DNA from: an uncultured Prevotellaceae bacterium
GTDB taxonomy: Bacteria > Bacteroidota > Bacteroidia > Bacteroidales > Bacteroidaceae
Assembly (NCBI GenBank): GCA_902782305.1
Contig: CACZMV010000018.1
Span: 33,100-97,099 of the forward strand
DNA length: 64,000 nucleotides
Reading direction: 5' to 3'
The notes beneath the pieces were generated by a model that ran no database searches, had not been told where the DNA came from, and worked only from the letters and a program-made list of their open reading frames with translations. Shown in pieces: positions 44,486-52,524 of this stretch; position 1 is the stretch's first letter, and every line of letters starts with the position of its first letter. The translations under genes and the position numbers were made by a program.

Positions 44486-46060
44486 ATGAAAAGACTAAAT
44501 ATCATTTGGGCACTTTTAGCAGCAATGTTACTTTTCACCGCATGCGATGATTATTTGGACAAACTGCCTGATGATCGTGCAACGCTTGATTCGGAATCAA
44601 AGATAACCCAATTCATAACTTCTGCTTATGGTACGCGCAATAATGCAATGGTCCAAGAGTATAGTAGTGATAATATGGTTTACAACGGTGATACATATAA
44701 TACTGCTGTCAATCAAGAGGAGGTTTGGAAATTTGAGGATGTTACAACACAAGGTAACGATGACCCGCGTTCATTGTGGAATAATTATTATGCGGCTGTA
44801 GCCGCTGCTAATGCAGCGCTTGATGCTATTGACGAAATGGGTAACCCAGCTTCTCTTTATGCCCAGCGTGCAGAAGCACTGCTATGTCGTGCATGGGGTA
44901 TGTTCCGTCTAGCTACACTTTTCTGTATGGCTTATGATCCAACGAAAGATTACATGGGTCTTCCATATCCAAAAGCATCTGGCCTAGAAATAGTAGAGCG
45001 CGGAACTTTGACAGAGCTTTATGATAATATCAATGCTGATATAGAAGAGGCATTGCCAAATGTGAGTGATGAGCATTTGAAAGTTCCTAAGTATCACTTT
45101 AACCGTAAGGCCGCTTATGCTTTTGCAGCTCGTTTTAATCTTTATTATCTCAAATTTGATAAAGCCATCAAGTATGCAACACAGGCTATAGGTGAGGACC
45201 CTTCTAATGTTTTGCGCAATTGGGCTGAGTACGAGGATTTAGGTAGTGCAGAGATTGGTAATGCTTATGTAAACAGTAGCAATCCTGCAAACTTGATGCT
45301 GCATGCAGCACATTCGTTAATTGGACGTATGCTATATAGTAGCAGTTATCGTCGCTATGGATATGGTCCTGTATCGAGGAACTATGAGACTTTCTATCCG
45401 AATGCTCCTTGGGGTAGTGGTAGTAAGTCAACTACAAGTTTGATAATGTCTTCAAAACAGTATGGATCAACTCCAAACTATCGTATTCCTAAGATTGTAG
45501 AATTTTGGGAATATACAGACGTGACAGCAGGAACGGGTTATGCACACATTGTTGATGCTGTATTCACAACTGATGAAACCTTGTTGGTTCGTGCAGAGGC
45601 TTATGCCCTGTTGAAACAGTATGATAATTGTATTCGAGACTTGAACTATTGGATAGGATCTCACTGCCGAAAAAATAATTATTTTCCAGTACTTACTAAA
45701 GAGTCAATTATTAGTTTCATGGAAGAATTGCCAGAAGCTCCCAGAGTGCCAGAAACTGACTTGAATCGTAGCATCCGTAAAGCTTTGCATCCGCAGGGAT
45801 TTACGATAGAATCTGGAGATCAGACATGTATACTGCAATTCGTATTGCATGTACGCCGATTGGAGACCATAGTCCAAGGTCTACGCTTCTGTGACATCAA
45901 GCGCTATGGTATTGAATACAGCCATGAGGTTCCCAATGCTGATCCTATTGAATTTGTGGCTGGTGACCTTCGAGGTGCTATCCAGATTCCTGCTGATGTG
46001 CTGGAAGCTGGTATGGTTCCTAACCCAAGAGAAGTGAAAAGTGCTCCTAAAGAAGAGTAA
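44486..46060 (+). CDS. SusD/RagB-family nutrient-binding lipoprotein
   Basis: 524 residues; signal peptide and lipobox LFTAC (Cys20). The TPR-like helical fold of SusD is visible in DYLDKLPDDRATL, LWNNYYAAVAAANAALDAIDEMG, YAQRAEALLCRAWGMFRLATLF, YMGLPYP and TDETLLVRAEAYALLKQYDNCIRDLNYWI. It caps the SusC barrel on the cell surface and binds the substrate. ATG 44480 is another possible start, two codons upstream. It is coupled to susC with a 22-base gap. Confidence 0.93.
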   Translation: MKRLNIIWALLAAMLLFTACDDYLDKLPDDRATLDSESKITQFITSAYGTRNNAMVQEYSSDNMVYNGDTYNTAVNQEEVWKFEDVTTQGNDDPRSLWNNYYAAVAAANAALDAIDEMGNPASLYAQRAEALLCRAWGMFRLATLFCMAYDPTKDYMGLPYPKASGLEIVERGTLTELYDNINADIEEALPNVSDEHLKVPKYHFNRKAAYAFAARFNLYYLKFDKAIKYATQAIGEDPSNVLRNWAEYEDLGSAEIGNAYVNSSNPANLMLHAAHSLIGRMLYSSSYRRYGYGPVSRNYETFYPNAPWGSGSKSTTSLIMSSKQYGSTPNYRIPKIVEFWEYTDVTAGTGYAHIVDAVFTTDETLLVRAEAYALLKQYDNCIRDLNYWIGSHCRKNNYFPVLTKESIISFMEELPEAPRVPETDLNRSIRKALHPQGFTIESGDQTCILQFVLHVRRLETIVQGLRFCDIKRYGIEYSHEVPNADPIEFVAGDLRGAIQIPADVLEAGMVPNPREVKSAPKEE

Positions 46061-46079
46061 ATTAACGGTTTAAAAGAAC

Positions 46080-47075
46080 ATGATTATGACTAAATATATA
46101 AAAACAGCCCTGATGCTATTTGGTTTGTTCTTCATGGCAGCATGCAGTGAAGATTCGCTTAACAGTATCAGCGTGTTCGACACGCCAGTAGTTGAAGAAA
46201 AAACAGACTTTGACAACTGGATTATGGCTAATTATACAAATCCGTATAACATACAGTTTCTGTACCGTTATGTGGATAGTGAGACAAACAATACGTATAA
46301 TGTGATACCTCCAACACTTGAGAGTGCCAAGGCAATGGCCATACTGATAAAGTATGTATGGATTGGAGCATATAATGAGGCAATGGGATCTGATGTGTTT
46401 ATGAAGACATTTGCTCCACGTATTCTCCAAATGACAGGTTCTTTTCAGTATAAGGGCGATGGCAGTCGTACGATTGGTACAGCAGAAGGTGGTGTTAAGG
46501 TGACCCTGTTCGGTACCAACAATATTGATATCGATAATCCTTGGATAGAACAAGATGCTCCCTATACTGACAGAAGTTCTAATCGTATTGACATGAACTA
46601 TTGGTATTTCCATACAATGCATCATGAGTTCTGCCATATCTTAACACAGACAAAGAACTACCCATCGGAGTTTCAGAAAATTTCTGTATCTGATCAGCGC
46701 TTGGGTGACTGGGTAAATGTTAAGGATAATGAGGCTCCTGGTTATGGATTTGTATCTGGTTATGCTACTAGTGAGTATAACGAAGACTTTGCTGAGATTT
46801 ATTCTATTTATGTGACACATACTCAGGAAGCATGGAATACCATATTGGCAGATGCAGATCGCTTATCGAAAGATGAGACATTTGAAGGTGGGGCAGTAAA
46901 TCCTGTTGGGAAAATCGAAGAGAAACTGACAGCCGTTAAGTCTTACTTTGAGGAAGTTTGGGGATTAGATATGGACAATCTTCGCGACATAGTACTTCGA
47001 CGCTCAAAGGAAGCTTTGTTACTTGATTTGAGAAACTTACCAAATGACGTAAATTATGAAAAAGTTAGTAAGTAA
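46080..47075 (+). CDS. putative zinc metallopeptidase lipoprotein (Mx1 type)
   Basis: 331 residues; lipobox MAAC (Cys22, counting from 46080; ATG 46086 is an equal choice). The zinc motif HExxH is His182-Glu183-Phe-Cys-His186 in MHHEFCHIL, and a likely third ligand lies in YNEDFAEIYSIYV about 45 residues later. This pattern fits the Bacteroidetes SusCD-linked peptidase family often called Mx1. It is third in the operon and is predicted to be surface-exposed, so it may cut proteins or glycopeptides bound by SusD. Confidence 0.8.
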   Translation: MIMTKYIKTALMLFGLFFMAACSEDSLNSISVFDTPVVEEKTDFDNWIMANYTNPYNIQFLYRYVDSETNNTYNVIPPTLESAKAMAILIKYVWIGAYNEAMGSDVFMKTFAPRILQMTGSFQYKGDGSRTIGTAEGGVKVTLFGTNNIDIDNPWIEQDAPYTDRSSNRIDMNYWYFHTMHHEFCHILTQTKNYPSEFQKISVSDQRLGDWVNVKDNEAPGYGFVSGYATSEYNEDFAEIYSIYVTHTQEAWNTILADADRLSKDETFEGGAVNPVGKIEEKLTAVKSYFEEVWGLDMDNLRDIVLRRSKEALLLDLRNLPNDVNYEKVSK

Positions 47076-48387
47076 TATTTGGCTAATAACAGCTCTTGTC
47101 TTAGGGTTTGTAGCCTGTACTAGTGAAGTTGATGATGTGTATGACAAGCCAGTCTCTGAGCGTGTCAGTGATGTCATTAAGAATGATATGGCAATTCTGA
47201 CCTCTGCACAGAATGGTTGGGTTATGTATATGTATGGTGACTTAGTATATGGTGGTTATAATGTGTTATGTAAGTTTAATGACGACCATACAGTAACGGT
47301 AGCCAGCGAAATAGCTGCAAGCGATGCTATGGTAACATCGCATTTCAAATTAATACAGAGTGCTGGCGTCGTATTGTCGTTTGATGAGTATAATGAGATT
47401 TTTAATTGGTTTTCTGATCCTGTTAACCCTGCTGGCTTAGGTACTAATGGCGAAGGCTTCAAGGGCGATTTGGAATTCAGGGTTATCAGTGCGACCAATG
47501 AACGTATAGAACTTCGTGGAAAGAAAACTACCGATAAGATAGTGATGATTCCTATGCCTGCCAATATTGCATGGAAGGACTATTTGGATAAGGTAGCAGA
47601 GGTGGAAGAAGGCATGGCATGTGCGAATGTCTACACTGCTGTTGGAGATGCCCAAATCGAGACATCGACAAACTATCGTCGATTAAGTTTCTCAGTAGAG
47701 GAGGATGGTGCTAACGTAGTAAAACGTGCTCCTTATGTGGTTACTCCAGAGGGTTATCAATTCTATCAGCCTGTTGAGATTAACGGGAAAACAGTAAGTG
47801 GTTTTAAGTATGCGGAGGGCGCTATTACGTATGAAAGTAAGGATGACCCTACTGTAAAACTGGTTTGCGTTGTTCCGCCATTAACAGAGCAGTTGCTGAA
47901 CGGCTATTGGTTTATTTCAGACAAAACTACCGATAGTGAGAAAACGCAACTGTTTAGGGCATTCAGCGCAGAATTGAAAGCCAATACGTCGCTAGGAAGC
48001 CGTGCTTTAACTTATGCGTATGTTGGAACCTTTACCAATAAGGGTGTAACACAACCAGGTTTGATTTTCAGCTCTCGTTATACTGCTCATTATATGGTTG
48101 ACTTTAAGGTTGAAAGCGACGATATGATTACGTTTGAGAAAATTGACGACAGCTATGGATTGCTAAACTCTACAGCTTTCTTGTCGCGTTTGCCAACAAT
48201 ATATCCTGTAATAGGTATGTTTACAGAACTTACATATAAGAATAAAACTTATGGTAAGGCCAGAACGTATAAATTGGAAACTGATAACATAAAGAACCCG
48301 TCTTATATAAAGATGACAGATGTGAGTGATCCTACTTATTCGTTCAATCTGTTTGCAACGCAGGTGAACTATCCATTTGGAAGTTAA
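47056..48387 (+). CDS. DUF4302-type lipoprotein
   Basis: 443 residues; lipobox FVAC (Cys21). The first domain, SERVSDVIKNDMAILTSAQNGWVMYMYGD...YNVLCKFNDDHTVTVAS, is that of the DUF4302 proteins found after SusCD and Mx1 genes. It starts 20 bases inside the preceding gene, so translation is coupled. Function is unknown; surface substrate binding is a fair guess from the context. A strong terminator closes the operon. Confidence 0.78.
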   Translation: MKKLVSNIWLITALVLGFVACTSEVDDVYDKPVSERVSDVIKNDMAILTSAQNGWVMYMYGDLVYGGYNVLCKFNDDHTVTVASEIAASDAMVTSHFKLIQSAGVVLSFDEYNEIFNWFSDPVNPAGLGTNGEGFKGDLEFRVISATNERIELRGKKTTDKIVMIPMPANIAWKDYLDKVAEVEEGMACANVYTAVGDAQIETSTNYRRLSFSVEEDGANVVKRAPYVVTPEGYQFYQPVEINGKTVSGFKYAEGAITYESKDDPTVKLVCVVPPLTEQLLNGYWFISDKTTDSEKTQLFRAFSAELKANTSLGSRALTYAYVGTFTNKGVTQPGLIFSSRYTAHYMVDFKVESDDMITFEKIDDSYGLLNSTAFLSRLPTIYPVIGMFTELTYKNKTYGKARTYKLETDNIKNPSYIKMTDVSDPTYSFNLFATQVNYPFGS

Positions 48388-48405
48388 AGAACAAATGTGA
48401 CTATA

Positions 48406-48448
48406 GAAGAAAGACCAGTTCGAAAAGAACTGGCCTTTCTTCGTTTTT
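48406..48448 (+). terminator. terminator of the susCD locus
   Basis: 16-base arms GAAGAAAGACCAGTTC and GAACTGGCCTTTCTTC (one mismatch), loop GAAAA, then GTTTTT. Confidence 0.92.
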
Positions 48449-48458
48449 ATCGCCTGGA

Positions 48459-48492
48459 TTTAAAGAAATCTTGCATTAATTGCCGACATTCT
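48459..48492. repeat. direct copy of the tadA 3' end
   Basis: 34 bases beginning TTTAAAGAAATCTTGCAT match 48646-48679, the 3' coding end of tadA, with two mismatches. The copies are 187 bases apart in the same orientation. Confidence 0.85.
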
Positions 48493-48503
48493 AAATTTAC
48501 GCG

Positions 48504-48587
48504 CCGTGAACTTATGTTTACCGTCCGTGTACATAAGTTCATGCACCGCGAACTTATGTTCATCGACCGTGAACATAACTTTTTTCG
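48504..48587. repeat. 21-base tandem repeat, four units
   Basis: Units start at 48504, 48525, 48546 and 48567 with CCG(T/C)G at the head. Each holds a dyad of the type GAAC-TTAT-GTTC, best in unit 3. It lies between the two copies of the tadA 3' end. No gene is seen in 48449-48633. Confidence 0.8.
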
Positions 48588-48633
48588 CGAAAAAAAATCT
48601 TTTCGCTGACTCTACCAAATAAATCCGTGCTAT

Positions 48634-49077
48634 TTATCTTTTTTGTTTAAAGAAATCTTGCATCAATTGCCGGCATTCTTCTTCCAAAACGCCACCGGTA
48701 ACCGTGCATTTGGGATGAAGGGCGTGGGGGGCATAGTCGTGATAGCCACGTTTCTCATCGCGACAGCCATAGACAATACGGGGTATCTGGCTCCAACCTA
48801 AGGCTCCAGCACACATGATGCAGGGCTCGACAGTGACATAGAGCGTGCAGTCAGTGAGGTATTTCCCCCCTAATTCGTTGGCTGCAGCAGTGATGGCTTG
48901 CATCTCGGCATGGGCTGTGACATCATGGAGGGTTTCGGTCAGGTTATGAGCACGGGCTATGATATGGTCTTGGCATACGATGATGGCTCCAATGGGTATT
49001 TCGCCTTCGTCGAAGGCTTTTTGCGCCTCGTCAAGTGCCTTGCGCATGTATTTTTCGTCTTTCTGTTGTTGTTCCAT
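48634..49077 (-). CDS. tadA: tRNA-specific adenosine deaminase
   Basis: 147 residues that convert A34 to inosine in the tRNA-Arg anticodon. The zinc-binding and catalytic residues are His56-Ala-Glu58 (TAHAEMQ) and Cys86/Cys89 (VEPCIMC). The ATG at 49077 has a -7 box ending only 5 bases upstream, so the mRNA may be leaderless. An open frame continues far upstream but runs through birA. The last 34 coding bases are duplicated at 48459-48492. Confidence 0.93.
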   Translation of the reverse strand: MEQQQKDEKYMRKALDEAQKAFDEGEIPIGAIIVCQDHIIARAHNLTETLHDVTAHAEMQAITAAANELGGKYLTDCTLYVTVEPCIMCAGALGWSQIPRIVYGCRDEKRGYHDYAPHALHPKCTVTGGVLEEECRQLMQDFFKQKR

Positions 49078-49082
49078 GTTTG

Positions 49083-49090
49083 CAAAGTTA
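49083..49090 (-). promoter_or_regulatory. -7 box of tadA
   Basis: TAACTTTG on the minus strand; transcription would start about at the ATG. Confidence 0.55.
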
Positions 49091-49096
49091 CTAAAT

Positions 49097-49124
49097 AATT
49101 CATAATTCATAATGCATAATTCAC
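49097..49124. repeat. heptamer array (AATTCAT type) between tadA and birA
   Basis: AATTCAT, AATTCAT, AATGCAT, AATTCAC in tandem. It sits between two divergent promoters and is the same family as 9373-9400 and 50567-50615. Confidence 0.75.
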
Positions 49125-49134
49125 AATTATTTGT

Positions 49135-49142
49135 TAAATTTG
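49135..49142 (+). promoter_or_regulatory. -7 box of birA-pyrH
   Basis: TAAATTTG; transcription would start near 49149, at the GTG start proposed for birA. Confidence 0.5.
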
Positions 49143-49147
49143 CAAGC

Positions 49148-49849
49148 GTGGAATGGAAAATCATACATATTGACGAGACGGACTCTACCAACCGATGGCT
49201 TCGAGAACAGGGTGGGGAGGAGGATATAGTGGTATGGGCTGATTTCCAAACTGCGGGTCGCGGACAGGGTACAAACAAGTGGGAATCGGAACAGGGTAAG
49301 AACCTGTTGTTCTCCATCTTGCTGCATCCAAAGGATATTCCTGCGAACAAACAGTTCGCTATCTCCATGCAGGTGTCGCTGGCAATATGTGAGGCACTGG
49401 GAGAGCGAATAGGTGACCTCAGCATCAAATGGCCGAATGATATCTATTGGCGTAATGCTAAGATTTGCGGCATATTGATAGAAAACCGATTGCAGGGGAG
49501 TCGTATTCGAGACAGCATCATTGGGGTGGGACTGAATGTGAATCAGCGTCAGTTTCATAGTGATGCACCCAATCCTGTGTCGTTGTGGCAGATTTGCGAG
49601 CAGGAAACGGATAGAGAGCAGTTGCTGAAGGATATTCTAAAGGCCTTTGACCGTCATCAGGGCAAGGAGCTGAAAACGCAGTATCTGTCGATGTTGTATC
49701 GTAGAAAGGGATTCCATCCGTATGCTGACCAGAATGGAGCATTTATGGCAGAGATTGTGGATGTAGAGGAGGATGGTCATCTGCTGTTACGCGATGAGGA
49801 AGGAAAAGAGCGTCGTTATGCTTTTAAGGAAGTTTCATTTATAATATAA
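49148..49849 (+). CDS. birA: biotin--[acetyl-CoA-carboxylase] ligase
   Basis: 233 residues, the catalytic and C-terminal parts of BirA without the N-terminal DNA-binding domain. HIDETDSTNRWLRE, ADFQTAGRGQGTNKWESEQGKNLLFSILL, LSIKWPNDIYWRNAKICGILIEN and IIGVGLNVN are the active-site blocks for making biotinyl-AMP and moving biotin to carrier proteins. The GTG at 49148 agrees with the promoter; an in-frame ATG at 49112 lies upstream of that promoter, inside the heptamer array. pyrH follows after 8 bases. Confidence 0.9.
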   Translation: MEWKIIHIDETDSTNRWLREQGGEEDIVVWADFQTAGRGQGTNKWESEQGKNLLFSILLHPKDIPANKQFAISMQVSLAICEALGERIGDLSIKWPNDIYWRNAKICGILIENRLQGSRIRDSIIGVGLNVNQRQFHSDAPNPVSLWQICEQETDREQLLKDILKAFDRHQGKELKTQYLSMLYRRKGFHPYADQNGAFMAEIVDVEEDGHLLLRDEEGKERRYAFKEVSFII

Positions 49850-49857
49850 TAAGGTAT

Positions 49858-50568
49858 ATGGCAAGATTTAAAAGAATTCTATTGAAGCTCTCGGGTGAGA
49901 GCTTGATGGGTAAGCAGGGTTATGGTATCGACCCAGAGCGTTTGAGTGACTATGCTCGCCAGATTAAGGAAGTGAGCGAGATGGGTGTCCAGATTGGTAT
50001 CGTTATCGGTGGTGGTAACATCTTCCGTGGACTTTCTGGCTCGCAGAAGGGCTTTGACCGTGTGAAGGGTGACCAGATGGGTATGTGTGCTACTGTGATT
50101 AACTCGCTGGCTTTGTCGTCTGCACTGGGAGCCATTGGCGTGAAGAACAAGGTGTTGACGGCTATCCGCATGGAGCCTATCGGTGAGTTCTATACCAAGT
50201 GGAAAGCTATCGAGGCGATGGAGGCAGGCTATGTCTGCATCTTCTCTGCTGGTACGGGTTCTCCTTACTTTACTACAGATACTGGTTCAAGTCTGCGTGG
50301 AATTGAGATTGAGGCCGACGTGATGCTGAAGGGTACTCGTGTGGATGGTGTCTATACAGCAGACCCAGAGAAGGATCCTACTGCAACCAAGTTTGACGCT
50401 ATTACCTATAAAGAGGTTCTCGCGCGTGGACTGAAAGTCATGGACTTGACTGCTATCTGCATGTGTTCAGACAATAACCTGCCCATCTACGTCTTTAATA
50501 TGGACATTGTGGGTAATTTGAAGAAAGTAATGGACGGCGAGGAGATTGGAACCTTAGTACACAATTAA
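49858..50568 (+). CDS. pyrH: UMP kinase
   Basis: 236 residues of the bacterial amino-acid-kinase-fold UMP kinase: RILLKLSGESLMG, IVIGGGNIFRG, GDQMGMCATVINSLAL, FSAGTGSPYFTTDTG and LKGTRVDGVYTADPEKDP. It makes UDP from UMP and is usually tuned by UTP and GTP. The 3' end runs directly into a seven-unit heptamer array. Confidence 0.97.
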   Translation: MARFKRILLKLSGESLMGKQGYGIDPERLSDYARQIKEVSEMGVQIGIVIGGGNIFRGLSGSQKGFDRVKGDQMGMCATVINSLALSSALGAIGVKNKVLTAIRMEPIGEFYTKWKAIEAMEAGYVCIFSAGTGSPYFTTDTGSSLRGIEIEADVMLKGTRVDGVYTADPEKDPTATKFDAITYKEVLARGLKVMDLTAICMCSDNNLPIYVFNMDIVGNLKKVMDGEEIGTLVHN

Positions 50569-50615
50569 TTCATAATGCATAATTCATAATGCATAATGCA
50601 TAATGCATAATGGAT
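50567..50615. repeat. heptamer array, seven units (AATTCAT/AATGCAT)
   Basis: AATTCAT, AATGCAT, AATTCAT, AATGCAT x3, AATGGAT in exact 7-base steps between pyrH and the convergent DUF4834 gene. No ordinary terminator is seen here. Confidence 0.85.
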
Positions 50616-50617
50616 AA

Positions 50618-50959
50618 TTAGGCCTCTTCAAAGTCAACATATTCGCCATCAGAGTCGTCGAAAATCTTCTTGTTTTCGCGCTCCTGGTGGCGATTATCTA
50701 TGATAGTTTCGCCAGTAGAAGTCTGGGTGGTCTGCGAATACTGCTCTGACTGGGTGGTATTGGCAGATTGACGAGTACTATACTGCTGGCGCTTCCTGCC
50801 CGTTTCGGTACGGTGGTTGAAAGCCTGCTTGTCTTGGGCATCTTGGACGGCCTTGTTAAACTGTCTCACTTTCTTGAGGATATAGGAGCCCGTCAGCATC
50901 AAGATGAGAACTGCAAGGAAGAATAAAAAAGCAAAGAAGCCCAGAATACCTTTAAGCAT
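50618..50959 (-). CDS. DUF4834-type small membrane protein
   Basis: 113 residues: one hydrophobic helix at 5-28 (ILGFFAFLFFLAVLILMLTGSYIL), then a polar, Gln/Thr/Ser-rich tail ending in an acidic stretch DDSDGEYVDFEEA. The pattern fits the DUF4834 family of Bacteroidales, function unknown. It follows pssA by 20 bases and is probably cotranscribed with the phospholipid genes. Confidence 0.75.
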   Translation of the reverse strand: MLKGILGFFAFLFFLAVLILMLTGSYILKKVRQFNKAVQDAQDKQAFNHRTETGRKRQQYSTRQSANTTQSEQYSQTTQTSTGETIIDNRHQERENKKIFDDSDGEYVDFEEA

Positions 50960-50979
50960 AAATGATAGTGTTTTTTTTG

Positions 50980-51660
50980 TTATTTTGTAAGGTAGCTATT
51001 AACTACGGATAGGATGACATACCATGCAATGATAGCTGCCAGTCCGCTGATTCCAAGCAGGAATAAAAGAGGAATACAGGTAAGCAGGAAGATAAACTTT
51101 ATCTCGTTGCCCTTCCAGCCCCAAGTCTTGAATTTCAGTGCAAACATGGGAATTTCGGCCACAAGCAACCAACTGCTGACAAAGATACCTGCTAAGATAA
51201 TATATTCAGCATTAGGCAGAGTCGATATCTGATCGCCCAATCCTACGATGAGTGCTCCCCAGAACAAGGCGTTGGCAGGGGTTGGCAGACCGATAAAACC
51301 TAAAGCTTGACGCTCGTCGAGGTTGAATTTTGCCAATCGCAAGGCTGAGAAAGCCGCCATGATGAAAGCCAAGAAGGGGATGAAGAACAAGTGTGTGTGG
51401 AACTTGCAGAGAAAGTCGAACACGATAGCTGAAGGTGCAAAACCGAAGGTGATGTCGTCAGCTAAAGAATCCAGTTCCTTGCCGATGGGTGAACTGACAT
51501 GAAGCAGCCGTGCTACCATGCCATCGAAGAAGTCGAACACGGCACCGATAACAATAAACAGCAATGCCAGTTCATAGATACCCTGAAAAGCCCAATAGGT
51601 GGCTATGCAACCTGAGATAAGATTCAGGCAGGTGATGGTATTAGGGATATGCTTCTTCAT
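50980..51660 (-). CDS. pssA: CDP-diacylglycerol--serine O-phosphatidyltransferase
   Basis: 226 residues, membrane enzyme of the CDP-alcohol phosphatidyltransferase family. The signature DxxDGxxARx8GxxxDxxxD is complete: Asp43, Asp46-Gly47, Ala50-Arg51, Gly60, Asp64, Asp68. It makes phosphatidylserine, the substrate of Psd, whose gene overlaps it by 4 bases. Several hydrophobic segments follow the catalytic loop. Confidence 0.95.
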   Translation of the reverse strand: MKKHIPNTITCLNLISGCIATYWAFQGIYELALLFIVIGAVFDFFDGMVARLLHVSSPIGKELDSLADDITFGFAPSAIVFDFLCKFHTHLFFIPFLAFIMAAFSALRLAKFNLDERQALGFIGLPTPANALFWGALIVGLGDQISTLPNAEYIILAGIFVSSWLLVAEIPMFALKFKTWGWKGNEIKFIFLLTCIPLLFLLGISGLAAIIAWYVILSVVNSYLTK

Positions 51661-52346
51661 GCTAGTTTTGCTATTACGGTCTGATCACCAGTAGTAGGCT
51701 GATCCATGGTAACACAAGGTCTTGCCGTTACGGGCAGATAAACATCGACGCGAGAACCCAGCTTGATGAAACCTAAGTGCTCGTCGATATAACATTCCTC
51801 TTCTTCTTTGGCATAGGTGACAATGCGACGGGCCAAAGCTCCAGCAATCTGGCGCACCAGCACTTCCTGTCCGTCGGGTGTCTCAATCATAATGTCAGCA
51901 TGCTCATTTTCCTCGCTGGCCTTAGGCAACCAAGCCTTGTGGTAATTGCCATCGAAGTGCTTCACAAACTTTACCTTGCCATCAACGGGGAACCAGTTGG
52001 CATGTACATTCCATGGACTCATGAAGATGGAAATCATGAGTCGCTTGTCGTGAAAATAGGTATGCTCGTCAACATCCTCGACAACCACAATTTTGCCATC
52101 GGCAGGGGCTACAACCAACTTCTCTGAATCGCCATTAAAATAACGGATAGGACAGCGATAGAAGTTCAGGGCTATCATCCAAACAGTGCCAAAGACAAGG
52201 ATGAATGCCCAGAAAGGTATCTTGTTATCGATGTATGTCCAAAGTAATGCGCCAATAATACCCAAGGCTATCATACTGAGGGTTAATTCGTTGGTGCCTT
52301 CACGATGAATTCTTATTTTTTTTAGCTTCTTTATTCTCTTTCCCAT
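51657..52346 (-). CDS. psd: phosphatidylserine decarboxylase proenzyme
   Basis: 229 residues of the short Psd type. The self-cleavage site is Gly197-Ser198 in [13 protein letters not shown], which yields the pyruvoyl group. An N-terminal membrane anchor spans about 22-60; [20 protein letters not shown] holds the conserved His. It produces phosphatidylethanolamine. It is first in the psd-pssA-DUF4834 operon, with a promoter at 52383. Confidence 0.94.
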   Translation of the reverse strand: MGKRIKKLKKIRIHREGTNELTLSMIALGIIGALLWTYIDNKIPFWAFILVFGTVWMIALNFYRCPIRYFNGDSEKLVVAPADGKIVVVEDVDEHTYFHDKRLMISIFMSPWNVHANWFPVDGKVKFVKHFDGNYHKAWLPKASEENEHADIMIETPDGQEVLVRQIAGALARRIVTYAKEEEECYIDEHLGFIKLGSRVDVYLPVTARPCVTMDQPTTGDQTVIAKLA

Positions 52347-52382
52347 AGAGTTTTTATCCGTGGTTTTAGCATTTTACAGATG

Positions 52383-52390
52383 CAAAGGTA
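52383..52390 (-). promoter_or_regulatory. -7 box of psd-pssA
   Basis: TACCTTTG on the minus strand, 36 bases before the psd ATG. Confidence 0.6.
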
Positions 52391-52460
52391 CGAAAAAAAG
52401 TGAAAAGCGGAAAGTGAATAATGAATAATTTACATATAACACCTTAATAATTATGAATTT

Positions 52461-52493
52461 TTTTGGTTATTTGCGCTTTTCATCGTAACTTTG
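52461..52493 (+). promoter_or_regulatory. promoter of dnaE
   Basis: -33 TTTTGG (52461-52466), 19-base spacer, -7 TAACTTTG (52486-52493). Confidence 0.75.
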
Positions 52494-52524
52494 GACTTCA
52501 AAAAAGACAAAAACAGCACATTTT

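Noticed and set aside
46080-47075. M60-like or astacin-type peptidase for the HExxH lipoprotein
   Set aside because: Only the HEFCH and a likely downstream Glu are visible; the sequence around them and the SusCD setting fit the Mx1 type better.
48397-48609. A 70-residue plus-strand frame after the DUF4302 gene
   Set aside because: It translates the terminator, the tadA fragment and the 21-base array; the peptide is only a repeat of these.
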